NCBI GenBank assembly: GCA_031551525.1
Contig: JAVBNN010000007.1
Location: forward strand, 1 to 61,294
Direction: 5' to 3'
Source of the DNA: JAVBNN01 sp031551525
GTDB lineage: Bacteria > Bacillota > Negativicutes > Acidaminococcales > JAISLQ01
Length of the DNA: 61,294 nucleotides
Both the position numbers and the translations under genes were made by a program. Under the pieces are notes generated by a model, which worked only from the letters and a program-made list of their open reading frames with translations, was not told the DNA's origin and did not search any database. Of this stretch, positions 50,845 to 59,861 are shown piece after piece; the first letter of the stretch is position 1, and the number at the start of each line of letters is the position of its first letter.

Positions 50845-51240
50845 CTATTCGGCAATCGTTTCCGGTTCGGCCGGTTTGACCAGTTTATCTACGATGATGT
50901 CTATTTTTTCGATTTTATAGCCGGTAAAACGCTCCACTTCGTCTTTGATCGATTGACGTACTTTGTTGACGGTGTCCGGGATATTTTGCCCATAGAGGAC
51001 GTTTATCCTGAGTTCCAAAGATACTGTGGCCGGGGTGGCGTCCTCTTGGTCGGCCGGTATCCCTGCTTCGGATTTTTTCACATTTATCTGCGGCGCTACT
51101 CGTTCAGCCACAGTCTTGGCGATGGCGGCCAGTACGTTTTTCTGCCCAGTCCCGCTGGCGACAGTTTCAACTTTGGCGGTAGCGATTTTTACCAGATCGA
51201 TGAAAACTTCCTCGCTGATGATGGTTTTTCCTGCAATCAT
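50845..51240 (-). CDS. Asp23/Gls24 family envelope stress protein
   Basis: A 131-residue protein of the DUF322/Asp23 family. TIISEEVFIDLVKIATAKVE and ISLELRINVLYGQNIPDTV-type strands (here VSLELRINVLYGQNIPDTV) are typical. The family forms membrane-associated scaffolds linked to cell-wall stress. GGGAGGGG precedes the ATG. Confidence 0.9.
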   Translation of the reverse strand: MIAGKTIISEEVFIDLVKIATAKVETVASGTGQKNVLAAIAKTVAERVAPQINVKKSEAGIPADQEDATPATVSLELRINVLYGQNIPDTVNKVRQSIKDEVERFTGYKIEKIDIIVDKLVKPAEPETIAE

Positions 51241-51424
51241 TGTAAAACCCCTCCCTATATTTACTGTATTTTATAATATTCGACATTGTTCTCAAAAAAC
51301 CTGCGGTTTTCTCCGCGAATAAAAAGGGAAAAAGAAAGCAGGAAAAATAGGCGTTCTCCGCGAAATGTCTATAAAACGAAATCAAACGAAAACAGGATAA
51401 GATAAAAATTTGCCGAGGTGATGA

Positions 51425-52819
51425 ATGTTGCTGAAAAAATGTTTACTGGCGTTGGTATGTTTGTGTTTATCGCTTCCTTCTTTTGGCGTGGAAGCTTTGT
51501 ACAGGCAGGCTAAGACGGGAGAGGACCGTTACGAGGATGCTCTTTTGGTTTACGGCGCCGCCAATGCGTGTCTTGCGACCTATGATGACAAGGTGGGCAA
51601 TACTTTCTACCGGTTTATTCAAGAAGACGGCTGGCGTGTAAAAAAGTATGAACTAGAGACAAAAACGGTAGATAGCGGTATTTTTCTGGTCAGCCGGTAT
51701 AATGAAAAAACGGATGAAGATGTATATCTTTTGACTTTCCGCGGTACGGAGAACAGTAAAGATGTGGATGCCGACATGCGCATGGGCAAAGTGCTGTTTG
51801 GCGGGAGTACGCCGTCGGAGATACGCATTACCGAGCAAAAAACCGAGTTTTCGGATACTGCGCCTACGGTGCATAAGGGTTTTCTTGATTATACGCTGGC
51901 TACTTTCAGCCTTAAAACAGATGCGAAAAAAGGCAACGGCATGCAATATCTCTATGAGATAATCAAAAATGACCCGAAAGCCCGGCTGGTCGTCAGCGGG
52001 CATAGTTTGGGCGGGGCGATGGCTACTCTTTACGCGGCCTGCCTTCTCGAAATGGGCGTGCCGGAAGACCGCATAACAGTGGTGAATTTTGGCGCCCCGG
52101 CAGTAGGGAACAAGGCTTTTTCCGATAAATACGCAAATCGGATAAACCTTTTGCGGGTATACAGCCATTTCGACCCGGTGCCGGGCAGCCTGCAGAGCGT
52201 CCGCCGAGGCTACGTTCAGTTTGGACGGACTTTGACGTTGACTGCCGATGCCCGTTACAAGACTTTCCAGCATAGCATGGAAAACTATGCCGACTTGGCC
52301 GGCAAACATTTTTACGATGTGCGAAAGAGAGAGGTCACGGAAAAGACCATCCCTGGCACTATCAACACCTACGACAGCGGCACTGGCCCGGTCGTGGCGG
52401 TGATAGTATCCTGTTCGCCGGATACCGGCAGGATGCCTGATTTTTACTATGTGCATAATAATATGCTGGATATTTACCGGAAAAATCTTTTGCGGTACCG
52501 GATCGTCGAACAGTGCCAGATCGGTATAGAACGCGTCGAAGCGCAGGAAATGGCGAAGTCGCTCGGTGCGGACTATCTTCTTTTGGCTAATATCGACGTG
52601 CATCGCGATCGGACATCGCTCGGATGGATAGTGGCCCTGACGCAAAATGTTTTCAAAGTAAAGGACGGCGCGCTTGTGGCGGGGACGTCTTTCAGCAGTA
52701 AGATAAAATCCGATGCCAGTATTTTCCAGGCTTCTGCTTATAATGCTTTCAGGTCGGTGGAGGAGTTGGCCGCTCCAAACGTAGCATTGGCACGTCCTCT
52801 GCCACCGGCGGTGGAGTGA
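51425..52819 (+). CDS. Secreted class 3 lipase-like protein
   Basis: A 464-residue exported protein. An N-terminal signal peptide (about residues 1-23) precedes an alpha/beta-hydrolase domain. The lipase class 3 motif is VVSGHSLGGAMATLYA with nucleophile Ser194; FRGTENS is the usual oxyanion-side motif. Residues ~320-464 form a second domain of unknown type (IVSCSPDTGRMPDFYYVHNN). GAGGTGATGA precedes the ATG. Its last 71 bp overlap the 3' end of the convergent GH26 gene. Confidence 0.88.
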   Translation: MLLKKCLLALVCLCLSLPSFGVEALYRQAKTGEDRYEDALLVYGAANACLATYDDKVGNTFYRFIQEDGWRVKKYELETKTVDSGIFLVSRYNEKTDEDVYLLTFRGTENSKDVDADMRMGKVLFGGSTPSEIRITEQKTEFSDTAPTVHKGFLDYTLATFSLKTDAKKGNGMQYLYEIIKNDPKARLVVSGHSLGGAMATLYAACLLEMGVPEDRITVVNFGAPAVGNKAFSDKYANRINLLRVYSHFDPVPGSLQSVRRGYVQFGRTLTLTADARYKTFQHSMENYADLAGKHFYDVRKREVTEKTIPGTINTYDSGTGPVVAVIVSCSPDTGRMPDFYYVHNNMLDIYRKNLLRYRIVEQCQIGIERVEAQEMAKSLGADYLLLANIDVHRDRTSLGWIVALTQNVFKVKDGALVAGTSFSSKIKSDASIFQASAYNAFRSVEELAAPNVALARPLPPAVE

Positions 52820-54401
52820 ATTTGACTTTTGATTTGTAGCCTTGAAGGCCGGTTGTCATTGCTTTGACTACTTCGGGCGAGTTGTCTATCAGATAGACCC
52901 GCCCGGGGTTGCCGTTTTTATCGTAATCTACCCCGTGCCACCAGACGGCGACTTTGATATTGGGATAGTTGCCGATCTGCCTGAACATGTCGGCTATCCA
53001 GGCGGCTTTGTCGCCGCCGACCGAGTTGGAGGAAAACTCTGTTATCATGAAGGGCTTGTCGAACCAGGCCAGGTATTGGCGGTAAGTAGGCTGGTAGATT
53101 TCATTGAAAGCGCGCCATTTTTCACCGGAAAAATATGTGCCGTTATTGTAGCCAGTGAGGCCGATAACATCTACATACTTGTCGCCCGGGTAGTAGGCCA
53201 TGGCGTGGTTCCAGGAGAAGTCAGGCAGTGATATGTCGTGGGGGTTCCATACCCAGATGAGGTTGTCAACGCCTTCGGCATCGAAGATGGCGCGGATATA
53301 ATGCCAAAGATGTTTATAGATATTACTGTCGCGCGCGGTATAAAAAGCGCTATACCAGCACCAGTCGCCGTTCATTTCATTATTTAAACGGAATATGATT
53401 GGTTTGCCGTAGCCTTTTATATCCTGGGCGTATTTTTTTAGGTAATCGTCATATTTACCGTCGAGTATCTCATAGGCCATGGAAGCATTGCTCGTGCCGC
53501 TGGCCCAGAGCGCGTTGGCCTGGGTGTTGTGGATGGTGGCGAGAGTAAGCTCTACCAGGCGGTCTTTGCTGTCTGCTTGCTCCAGTTGCCAGACGGGCAA
53601 GGCTTCATCCATGGTCTGGTAGCGCAAGAGCACTTTAAAGCGGTAACCGAGCTTTTCTTCTTTTTCATCGAGTTGTCGGAAGGTTTGGGGCGCGGAGTAT
53701 TCAAATATTCCCCAGGTAAGAGAGGCGTCTTTGCCAAAGAGTTCCTGATAGGACGTGCGGGTAGTCTCATTCATCGGCGTATTGGACGGGTAATTTTGTT
53801 TGTAGTCGCGTACTGTACCTTGGGGGAAAATGAAAGACAGGCTGTCGGCGATAGTGTCGCCGCGCGAGCCGAGCGGACTGTCGGATTTGCAGATGATGGT
53901 GTATATTTTTTGACTGGTGCGCCGCATGGCGGTCGCCTGGTAGTAGTTTTGGTCGTTTTCTATGCGCGAGAGTTTGGCGCGCTGCCACTTGGTGGTATGT
54001 CCACCGCTGACGGCGTAGTCGGCGGTGACCGAATGAAGGGCGCTTTGGTATAAAAATTTATTGCTGTAAAAGACATAGTCGGAAAAACTGGCACTGTTAT
54101 TGCTTAAGTCGTCGTAATAAATTTCCATAGTCAGACCGGGTGAGGTGAAAACTGTGCGAAAGGTGGAAAGGCTGATGTCGGCGCGCGCGTCTTTGGGCAC
54201 CAGTATACTGTAGCCGCGCGCATGGTCGGTAAACAAGTCATAGCTGCCGTTGTAGGCGGTAACGCTCTTGACGTCGTTGCCTGGCAACGGCGCGGCGGGG
54301 CTTGCGCTGAGCACTCCGTCTATGAAGTGCTGGTCTTCGGCCAGCGCCAGAGGGCAGGCAATGAATAAAAAAGAAAAAACCAATGCTAGTATGCGGTACA
54401 T
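52749..54401 (-). CDS. Secreted GH26-family glycoside hydrolase with extra N-terminal domain
   Basis: A 550-residue exported protein. Signal peptide about residues 1-21. Residues ~45-195 form a separate beta-rich domain of unknown type. The C-terminal GH26-like (beta-mannanase-type) barrel has acid/base Glu342 in LNNEMNGDWCWY and nucleophile Glu455 in MITEFSSNS; WVWNPHD is also typical. The His that usually precedes the acid/base Glu (HEMN) is Asn here. Substrate is unknown; beta-mannan or an exopolysaccharide is likely. GGAGGTAACTA precedes the ATG. It converges on and overlaps the lipase gene by 71 bp. Confidence 0.85.
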   Translation of the reverse strand: MYRILALVFSFLFIACPLALAEDQHFIDGVLSASPAAPLPGNDVKSVTAYNGSYDLFTDHARGYSILVPKDARADISLSTFRTVFTSPGLTMEIYYDDLSNNSASFSDYVFYSNKFLYQSALHSVTADYAVSGGHTTKWQRAKLSRIENDQNYYQATAMRRTSQKIYTIICKSDSPLGSRGDTIADSLSFIFPQGTVRDYKQNYPSNTPMNETTRTSYQELFGKDASLTWGIFEYSAPQTFRQLDEKEEKLGYRFKVLLRYQTMDEALPVWQLEQADSKDRLVELTLATIHNTQANALWASGTSNASMAYEILDGKYDDYLKKYAQDIKGYGKPIIFRLNNEMNGDWCWYSAFYTARDSNIYKHLWHYIRAIFDAEGVDNLIWVWNPHDISLPDFSWNHAMAYYPGDKYVDVIGLTGYNNGTYFSGEKWRAFNEIYQPTYRQYLAWFDKPFMITEFSSNSVGGDKAAWIADMFRQIGNYPNIKVAVWWHGVDYDKNGNPGRVYLIDNSPEVVKAMTTGLQGYKSKVKFTPPPVAEDVPMLRLERPTPPPT

Positions 54402-54465
54402 TAGTTACCTCCATGGAGTTTGATTTATTTGTGATAATCTTGGTGGACGGAAGGCTGGGGAAAGT

Positions 54466-55161
54466 GTGGCGGACGGCGGTAAATATAAAGGTGTGCGGCG
54501 TGCGCTGTTTTTAGATGCTCTGCGCGGTTTGGCCGTCCTTATGATGATAGTTTTCCATCTGGCGGTAGATCTTGAGGACTTTTATGACTGGCCCATAGGG
54601 TACCGCGCAGGAGCCTGGGAGGTTTTTCGCATCCTTATAGTTACCTTGTTTCTGGGAGTATCCGGCTGGGCTGCCGGGGCCGGGCTGGCCAAACGGCACA
54701 CGAGGAGCGGGCTGAAGCTGCTGGCGGCAGCCATATTGGTCAGTGCGGCGACCTATGTCTTTGACCGGGAGAGTTATGTACGGTTTGGGATACTCCACTT
54801 TATCGCTGTGGCGACGCTTTTACTGCCCTTTTTTGACCGGCTGCCCGATGGTCTGCTGGTCGTGCTGGCGGCGGGAGCCGTAGCGGCAGGGCGCTATTTT
54901 AGTGCTCTGTCTGTGGATACGCCGTGGCTGCTACCGCTGGGGATCGTCCCCCGGGGGTTTTCCAGCATGGATTATTATCCTTTGCTGCCCTGGCTGGCTT
55001 TATTTATCGCCGGTATACTGGCAGGGCGCCGGTTGGGTGTGCCTGATATGCGCAAGGGTCGGCTTACGGAGGGTTTGGCTTGTGTAGGAAGGTATTCTCT
55101 ATTTATATATCTTGTCCATCAGCCGCTGCTATTGCTAAGTTTGCAGTGGCTGGCAGGATGA
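54466..55161 (+). CDS. DUF1624/HGSNAT-type membrane acyltransferase
   Basis: A 231-residue protein with about seven membrane helices. FLDALRGLAVLMMIVFHLAVDL at residues ~15-36 (shown here as two parts FLDALRGLAVLMM and IVFHLAVDL) and LIYLVHQP-like FIYLVHQPLLLL at the end mark the heparan-alpha-glucosaminide acetyltransferase-type family. It may acetylate an envelope sugar across the membrane. GTG start with GGGGAAAG. Confidence 0.85.
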   Translation: MADGGKYKGVRRALFLDALRGLAVLMMIVFHLAVDLEDFYDWPIGYRAGAWEVFRILIVTLFLGVSGWAAGAGLAKRHTRSGLKLLAAAILVSAATYVFDRESYVRFGILHFIAVATLLLPFFDRLPDGLLVVLAAGAVAAGRYFSALSVDTPWLLPLGIVPRGFSSMDYYPLLPWLALFIAGILAGRRLGVPDMRKGRLTEGLACVGRYSLFIYLVHQPLLLLSLQWLAG

Positions 55162-55186
55162 AAATCGAAAAAAGGAGCGGCAGATT

Positions 55187-55951
55187 ATGAAAAAATATTT
55201 GAGGTTAGTAAAAGGATTGTTGATCGTAGGGGTGTTGTCCCTGTTTGTCTTGGGTGGACAGGGGAAGGGCGAGTGTTTTGCCACTTTTAAATATCAGGAA
55301 GTACCGCTGGGTTTTGCCAGCATACGGGTGCCGGCGGATACGTATGTCAGCTATTATGATATTACCGCTCTTGTGGATGCGTATGCGCGGCCCAGTAAGT
55401 CGGAAAGGGAAATATTGAACAATCTGCGTATATATCAACTGGCTATGGACGACGGTGAAAACTACCGGACAGCTTTTTTATTTGCTCTGGTCGACACGGA
55501 GAAAATGGACAAGTTCGCCGTAGGGTATTTGGGTGAGCCGCTCAGTGAAGAGAAAAAACAGGAGATACTCTCTAAGCAGGCTGAGTTTAGGGCTGAAGCA
55601 ACAGTGCTGCTGCAAAAAGGCAAGGCGTTTTGGAACGACCTAAAGGCTAAGAAAGCCATGCGTACACTGCATATGGATAATGTGGGCAAGTTGGGCGGAG
55701 TAAATCTTTTGGGTTTTGAGCTGAAAGATGTGGAATTTTCCGTTGTCCGGGGCAAGCAGGCTTATAACGGAAGTTACCGTGTATTTATTGACTGGAACGG
55801 CATTTTCTTTATCAATTACGGCAAGGGCTATTTGTTGAATTACGATGAAAAAATGGCCGGGATAGCTTTTTTCACTATGGACAGCGACAGGGAGTTTTGG
55901 ACAAGAATTTTTGACTACGGCGTAAAAAACATGACTTTTCCAGAGAAATAA
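55187..55951 (+). CDS. Unknown exported protein
   Basis: A 254-residue protein with a clear signal peptide (hydrophobic about residues 8-22, cleavage likely after ECFA at 32). The mature part has strands and one long charged helix (about 120-160). It is not recognised. AAGGAG precedes the ATG and it lies 25 bp after the DUF1624 gene. Confidence 0.8.
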   Translation: MKKYLRLVKGLLIVGVLSLFVLGGQGKGECFATFKYQEVPLGFASIRVPADTYVSYYDITALVDAYARPSKSEREILNNLRIYQLAMDDGENYRTAFLFALVDTEKMDKFAVGYLGEPLSEEKKQEILSKQAEFRAEATVLLQKGKAFWNDLKAKKAMRTLHMDNVGKLGGVNLLGFELKDVEFSVVRGKQAYNGSYRVFIDWNGIFFINYGKGYLLNYDEKMAGIAFFTMDSDREFWTRIFDYGVKNMTFPEK

Positions 55952-56043
55952 AAATATTGAGGGGCGCGCAAATGTTTTGTGCGTCTTATTTTTTTCACCC
56001 TCCGCGCATGGCTACAGGATGTTTTTGCCTATGTCAAAAACTT

Positions 56044-56721
56044 TCACAGCCTTTGCTTCATGTAGCCCGCGAGGTCGGACGGACGAAAACTAAGGCGGTT
56101 TTTCTCAAGGACGATCAGGCCGCCCTTTTTAAGAGCCATGAGAAGGCGAGTGAGGGTCTCGCGGGTGGTACCGAGCATGCTGGCCAGTTCACTTCTGGTG
56201 GCGGGTAGCGTTACGTGGCAAAGGCCATCCGGTTCTCTATCGCCGGTTGCCTGGTTGAGAAAATTGTATAAGCGGTCGGCCACATTATCAAGAGCCAGTT
56301 CCTTGTTTTTGCTTTGTGCGGCGTACAGGCGGGGCGCCAAGACTTTGATAAACTGTATGCCAAGCTCGGGGTTTTTCTTGATGAGGGCTTCGAGCGCCCC
56401 TGTAGGCAAAAAACCGGCGCGTGACGGCTTGGCGCATACCGCATTGGCCGGATAGGGGAGTCCTGTGAAAAGCACCACTTCGGCAAAGGCTTCGCCGGGT
56501 TCTATGGTGCGTATGGTGTGCTCCCCGCCACGCGAGGAGGTTTTGACTATCTTCACTTCGCCTTCGAGCAATATAAACACGCCCTGGCTGGGCGCTCCTT
56601 CTGTGAAAAAGGCGGCCTCTTTGGGGAGGGATTTTATTTTTAAAAGCGCGGCTACTTCGGCGAGCTGCGCGCTATTTAGAGCGGCGAAGAGCGGGATGCT
56701 TTTAAGCGCATTTATTATCAT
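56044..56721 (-). CDS. Crp/Fnr family regulator, HcpR-like
   Basis: A 225-residue regulator: cyclic-nucleotide-binding-type sensor domain (about 5-120), dimer helix, and C-terminal HTH (LPATRSELASMLGTTRETLT). It lacks the N-terminal Fe-S cysteines of Fnr. It is divergent from hcp, as HcpR usually is, and a TGTGA-N6-TCACA site lies between them. HcpR proteins respond to nitrosative stress and activate hcp. The ATG at 56721 is preferred over an in-frame TTG upstream. Confidence 0.88.
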   Translation of the reverse strand: MIINALKSIPLFAALNSAQLAEVAALLKIKSLPKEAAFFTEGAPSQGVFILLEGEVKIVKTSSRGGEHTIRTIEPGEAFAEVVLFTGLPYPANAVCAKPSRAGFLPTGALEALIKKNPELGIQFIKVLAPRLYAAQSKNKELALDNVADRLYNFLNQATGDREPDGLCHVTLPATRSELASMLGTTRETLTRLLMALKKGGLIVLEKNRLSFRPSDLAGYMKQRL

Positions 56722-56741
56722 AAAATGAATACCTCGCAAAG

Positions 56742-56757
56742 TGTGATGTAGGTCACA
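56742..56757. promoter_or_regulatory. Crp/Fnr-type operator between hcpR and hcp
   Basis: TGTGA-TGTAGG-TCACA is a perfect palindrome. Its centre (56749.5) is about 40 bp upstream of the start site implied by TATAAG at 56777-56782. This is the class II activating position for hcp. It also lies just upstream of the regulator gene, so autoregulation is possible. Confidence 0.8.
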
Positions 56758-56776
56758 GATATTTTGATGGCAGGAC

Positions 56777-56782
56777 TATAAG
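56777..56782 (+). promoter_or_regulatory. hcp promoter -10 element
   Basis: TATAAG, with no good -35 but with the Crp/Fnr operator in its place. The predicted start site near 56789 leaves a ~74-nt leader before hcp. Confidence 0.55.
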
Positions 56783-56862
56783 CTAATGCTAGGACGGTGT
56801 ACAAAGACCGGTCAACTTTAATTGTAATATAAAAATACAAAAAAGCCAAAGGGGGAAAAATC

Positions 56863-58506
56863 ATGTTTTGTTATCAATGTGAACAAACTGCTAAAGGGAC
56901 AGGTTGCAACATGCAGATGGGCGTTTGCGGGAAAAGCGCTCCATCTGCCGATTTGCAGGACGCCATTTTTTATCTGGTGGAGGGTGTATCGCTTTATGCA
57001 TATCAGGCGGGCCTTTTGGGCAAACAGGAAAAGGATATAGACCGCGCGGTGGTGGAGGCTCTGTTTACCACGGTGACCAATGTCAATTTTGACGAGGACA
57101 AGCTTTATGGACTGTTAGAGAAACTTATAGGGGTGCGCGGCCAGGCTAAAGCGCTCTATGAGGCTGCCGCCAGGGAAAAGGGCGTTACAATGATAGAACT
57201 GGGTGGCCCGGCGGTCTGGCACCCCGGAAAAAACAAGGAAGAAGTATTGCGGCAAGCGGGAGAAATAGGTGTACAGGCGCGCATGCGGGCTAACGGTGAA
57301 ACCGCCGCCAGTTTAAAAGAGGTCACCGCCTACGGGCTCAAAGGCATGGCTGCATATCTCGACCATGCTATGGTACTCGGCCTTTATGACAAGGATATCT
57401 GCCTGTTTGTGCATGAAGCCCTGTCGGCGTTGGCCAAAGAGGTGGGAGTGCCGGATCTTATCGCGCTGGCGCTAAAGACTGGTGAGGTGAATATCAAAAC
57501 GATGGAGCTTTTGGATAAAGCCAACACCTCCGCCTATGGTCACCCTGAGCCGACCAAAGTGCGAGTGACCGGAAAAAAAGGCAAGGCCATACTGGTATCC
57601 GGGCATGACCTGAAAGACCTGAAAATGCTTCTTGAGCAGACGCAAGGCAAGGGGATAAATATCTATACGCACGGCGAAATGCTGCCGGCCAACGCCTACC
57701 CGGGTTTGAAAAAGCACTCGCACCTGGCGGGCAATTACGGCGGGGCCTGGCAAGACCAGCAAAAAGAGTTTGCCGCTTTCCCCGGCGCTATCCTGATGAC
57801 GACCAACTGCATCCAAAAACCGGTGGACAGCTACAAGGGCCGGATATTTACCAGCGGACTGGTGGCTTGGCCGGGAGTAAGGCATATCGCAGACGGCAAT
57901 TTTGCGGCGGTTATTGAAGCGGCACTAGCGGCGGAGGGATTCTCTGCCGATGAAGAGGAAACATACATCACTATCGGCTTTGCCCACAATACGGTGCTGA
58001 ATGCCGCCGGTAAAGTGGTGGAATTGGTGAAAACAGGGAAAATACGCCACTTTTTCCTGATCGGCGGTTGCGACGGGGCCAAGAGCGGTCGCAACTATTA
58101 TACGGATTTTGCCCAGGCTGTGCCGGATGATTGCGTCATACTGACACTGGCCTGCGGGAAATACCGCTTTAACAAACTTGAATTTGGCGATATAGAGGGG
58201 TTGCCGCGTCTTTTGGACGTAGGACAGTGCAACGATGCATATTCGGCGGTAGTCATCGCCAAAGCACTGGCCGAAGCCTTTGGCACAGATGTGAACGGTC
58301 TGCCGCTCTCGCTCATTTTGTCCTGGTACGAACAAAAAGCGGTAGTCATATTGCTCTCACTGCTGCATCTCGGAATAAAAAATATTCGCCTCGGGCCAAG
58401 TCTGCCGGCCTTTATCAATCCGGCGGTGCTGGATGTTCTGGTGAAAAACTTCAACATAATGCCGGTAAAGAGTGCGGAAGAGGACCTGAAAGCTATACTG
58501 GGCTAA
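56863..58506 (+). CDS. hcp: Hydroxylamine reductase / hybrid cluster protein
   Basis: A 547-residue enzyme with a cubane cluster and the hybrid Fe-S-O cluster, now regarded mainly as an NO reductase in nitrosative stress defence. N-terminal cysteines 3, 6, 15 and 22 (FCYQCEQTAKGTGC, then GVCGK) hold the cubane. Hybrid-cluster ligands are in TNCIQKP, CDGAKSGR and the later Cys residues. Length matches the short anaerobe form. No hcr reductase partner is next to it. Confidence 0.97.
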   Translation: MFCYQCEQTAKGTGCNMQMGVCGKSAPSADLQDAIFYLVEGVSLYAYQAGLLGKQEKDIDRAVVEALFTTVTNVNFDEDKLYGLLEKLIGVRGQAKALYEAAAREKGVTMIELGGPAVWHPGKNKEEVLRQAGEIGVQARMRANGETAASLKEVTAYGLKGMAAYLDHAMVLGLYDKDICLFVHEALSALAKEVGVPDLIALALKTGEVNIKTMELLDKANTSAYGHPEPTKVRVTGKKGKAILVSGHDLKDLKMLLEQTQGKGINIYTHGEMLPANAYPGLKKHSHLAGNYGGAWQDQQKEFAAFPGAILMTTNCIQKPVDSYKGRIFTSGLVAWPGVRHIADGNFAAVIEAALAAEGFSADEEETYITIGFAHNTVLNAAGKVVELVKTGKIRHFFLIGGCDGAKSGRNYYTDFAQAVPDDCVILTLACGKYRFNKLEFGDIEGLPRLLDVGQCNDAYSAVVIAKALAEAFGTDVNGLPLSLILSWYEQKAVVILLSLLHLGIKNIRLGPSLPAFINPAVLDVLVKNFNIMPVKSAEEDLKAILG

Positions 58507-58532
58507 AAACGACCGAAAATATATAGCAAACG

Positions 58533-58573
58533 CGGCCGGGGGGTGAAATTTACGCTCTCCCGGCCGGTATATT
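58533..58573 (+). terminator. hcp terminator candidate
   Basis: An 8-bp GC stem, CGGCCGGG with CCCGGCCG, and a weak T-rich tail (GTATATTTAC). Confidence 0.6.
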
Positions 58574-58642
58574 TACAAAACCAATAAAAGGTATTATGCT
58601 AAAGGTGGTAGTTGATAAAAATACTTTGAGGGGGTGCGCTTT

Positions 58643-59110
58643 ATGATCATTGAAAGCAGGGATAAGCTTGATACACTGCTGCCTTACCTGTCGGTGCGCT
58701 TGAGCAAGGCGCTGGCCTATCTGCGTGACACGGATTTCGACAAGCTACCGGACGGAGAATATGAGATAGAAGGAAAAGACATATACGCCAAAGTGCGTAA
58801 CGCCAAGACGAAAAGCAAGGAAGGCAGCCGACCGGAAACCCACAAAAAGTATATCGACGTGCAGTATATTATCAGCGGCGAGGAGCTTATATGCTGTGCC
58901 CCCAAAAGCAAGGCGCATGTGCTGGATGAGGAAAATCTGCTGGAAGATACGTTTTTTTATAAATCCTGCGAAGGGGAACGCGACTATCTGATGAAGGCAG
59001 GGCAACTGATGGTGATATTCCCCTGGGAAGTGCACCGGGGGAGCTGTCATGTGGCTAATACGGAAGGCGCGATCAGGAAAGTGGTAATAAAAGTCCGGGT
59101 GAATGGATAA
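58643..59110 (+). CDS. YhcH/YjgK/YiaL family protein (DUF386)
   Basis: A 155-residue cupin-like protein. EGKDIYAKVRNAKTKSKEG and ETHKKYIDVQYIISGEE are the family signature, and MVIFPWEVHRGS carries a metal-binding His. Family members are anomerases or isomerases acting on sialic acid or other sugar acids. A link to nonulosonic acid metabolism (pse genes far to the left) is possible but not supported by position. The ATG at 58643 has AGGGGG 8 bp upstream. Confidence 0.88.
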   Translation: MIIESRDKLDTLLPYLSVRLSKALAYLRDTDFDKLPDGEYEIEGKDIYAKVRNAKTKSKEGSRPETHKKYIDVQYIISGEELICCAPKSKAHVLDEENLLEDTFFYKSCEGERDYLMKAGQLMVIFPWEVHRGSCHVANTEGAIRKVVIKVRVNG

Positions 59111-59292
59111 GCCAACGAGTGTAAGCCATTAGGTTAGCGGTCTTATGTTTTGGGCAGCCATGTCTTTTTTAGGTTCCTCGCTGCGCTCGGAATTTTTGTG
59201 TCAATCTTTGCTATGGCCGTTGGGCGGCGAAGTCGTGACCGGGCGGTCGCTATGTCGAGCGTTGGAGAAGATTGGTCGGCGAACAGTTTAAT

Positions 59293-59320
59293 TTAGGAAA
59301 AAACTTGCTTTTTTTCCTAA
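59293..59320 (+). terminator. Hairpin upstream of the tRNA cluster
   Basis: TTAGGAAAAAA pairs with TTTTTTTCCTAA around CTTGC. It lies in an otherwise gene-free 242-bp gap (59111-59352), which also carries short palindromic motifs such as TCGCTGCGCTCGG. No reading frame of note was seen there. Confidence 0.5.
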
Positions 59321-59352
59321 TCACCAGTATAATAATCTTCGTCACTAAACAT

Positions 59353-59427
59353 TCCTCGATAGCTCAATGGTAGAGCACTCGGCTGTTAACCGAGTTGTTG
59401 CAGGTTCGAGTCCTGCTCGAGGAGCCA
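59353..59427 (+). tRNA. tRNA-Asn (GUU)
   Basis: Complete cloverleaf: acceptor TCCTCGA with TCGAGGA, anticodon loop CTGTTAA, T-arm GGTTCGAGTCC, and an encoded CCA end. Confidence 0.95.
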
Positions 59428-59430
59428 CAA

Positions 59431-59505
59431 GGCCCGTTGGTCAAGCGGTTAAGACACCGCCCTTTCACGGCGGTATCGGGGGTTCGATTCCCCCACGGGT
59501 CACCA
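59431..59505 (+). tRNA. tRNA-Glu (UUC)
   Basis: Complete cloverleaf: acceptor GGCCCGT with ACGGGTC, anticodon loop CTTTCAC, T-arm GGTTCGATTCC, encoded CCA. It is 3 bp after tRNA-Asn. MnmA, encoded in this window, thiolates this anticodon. Confidence 0.95.
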
Positions 59506-59671
59506 CATTACAGTAGTGCCGGATAAGTGCTTATATATGTCTCGGGAAGCCGGAAAGAGGGCGCCAGAGAGTAGTAGCGGCGCGGCTTTTGAGTGAAGTG
59601 TACTGTTGGTACACGAGCAAGAAAAAGTAGCCGCAACGAAGTATAGGGCGGTTTATCTACGGCCTGATAAA
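59506..59671. repeat. Structured spacer between tRNA-Glu and tRNA-Val
   Basis: A 166-bp spacer with no reading frame. It contains GTGTAC-TGTTG-GTACAC as a perfect hairpin and the flanking pair GCGGC / GCCGC, forming a larger stem. Its style (GAGTGAAGTGTAC, ACACGAGCAAGAAAAAG) suggests a repeated intergenic element rather than a gene. Confidence 0.45.
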
Positions 59672-59747
<76 letters not shown>

Positions 59748-59861
59748 AAAGTATTGGGCTCTGGTCTTTTTGACTGGAGTCTATTTGTTTTATGTATAGT
59801 GAAAGTAAAAATTATTTGTGTGTGAATTATGTAGACAAAAAGTTTTTTTGGGGAGGTAAAA

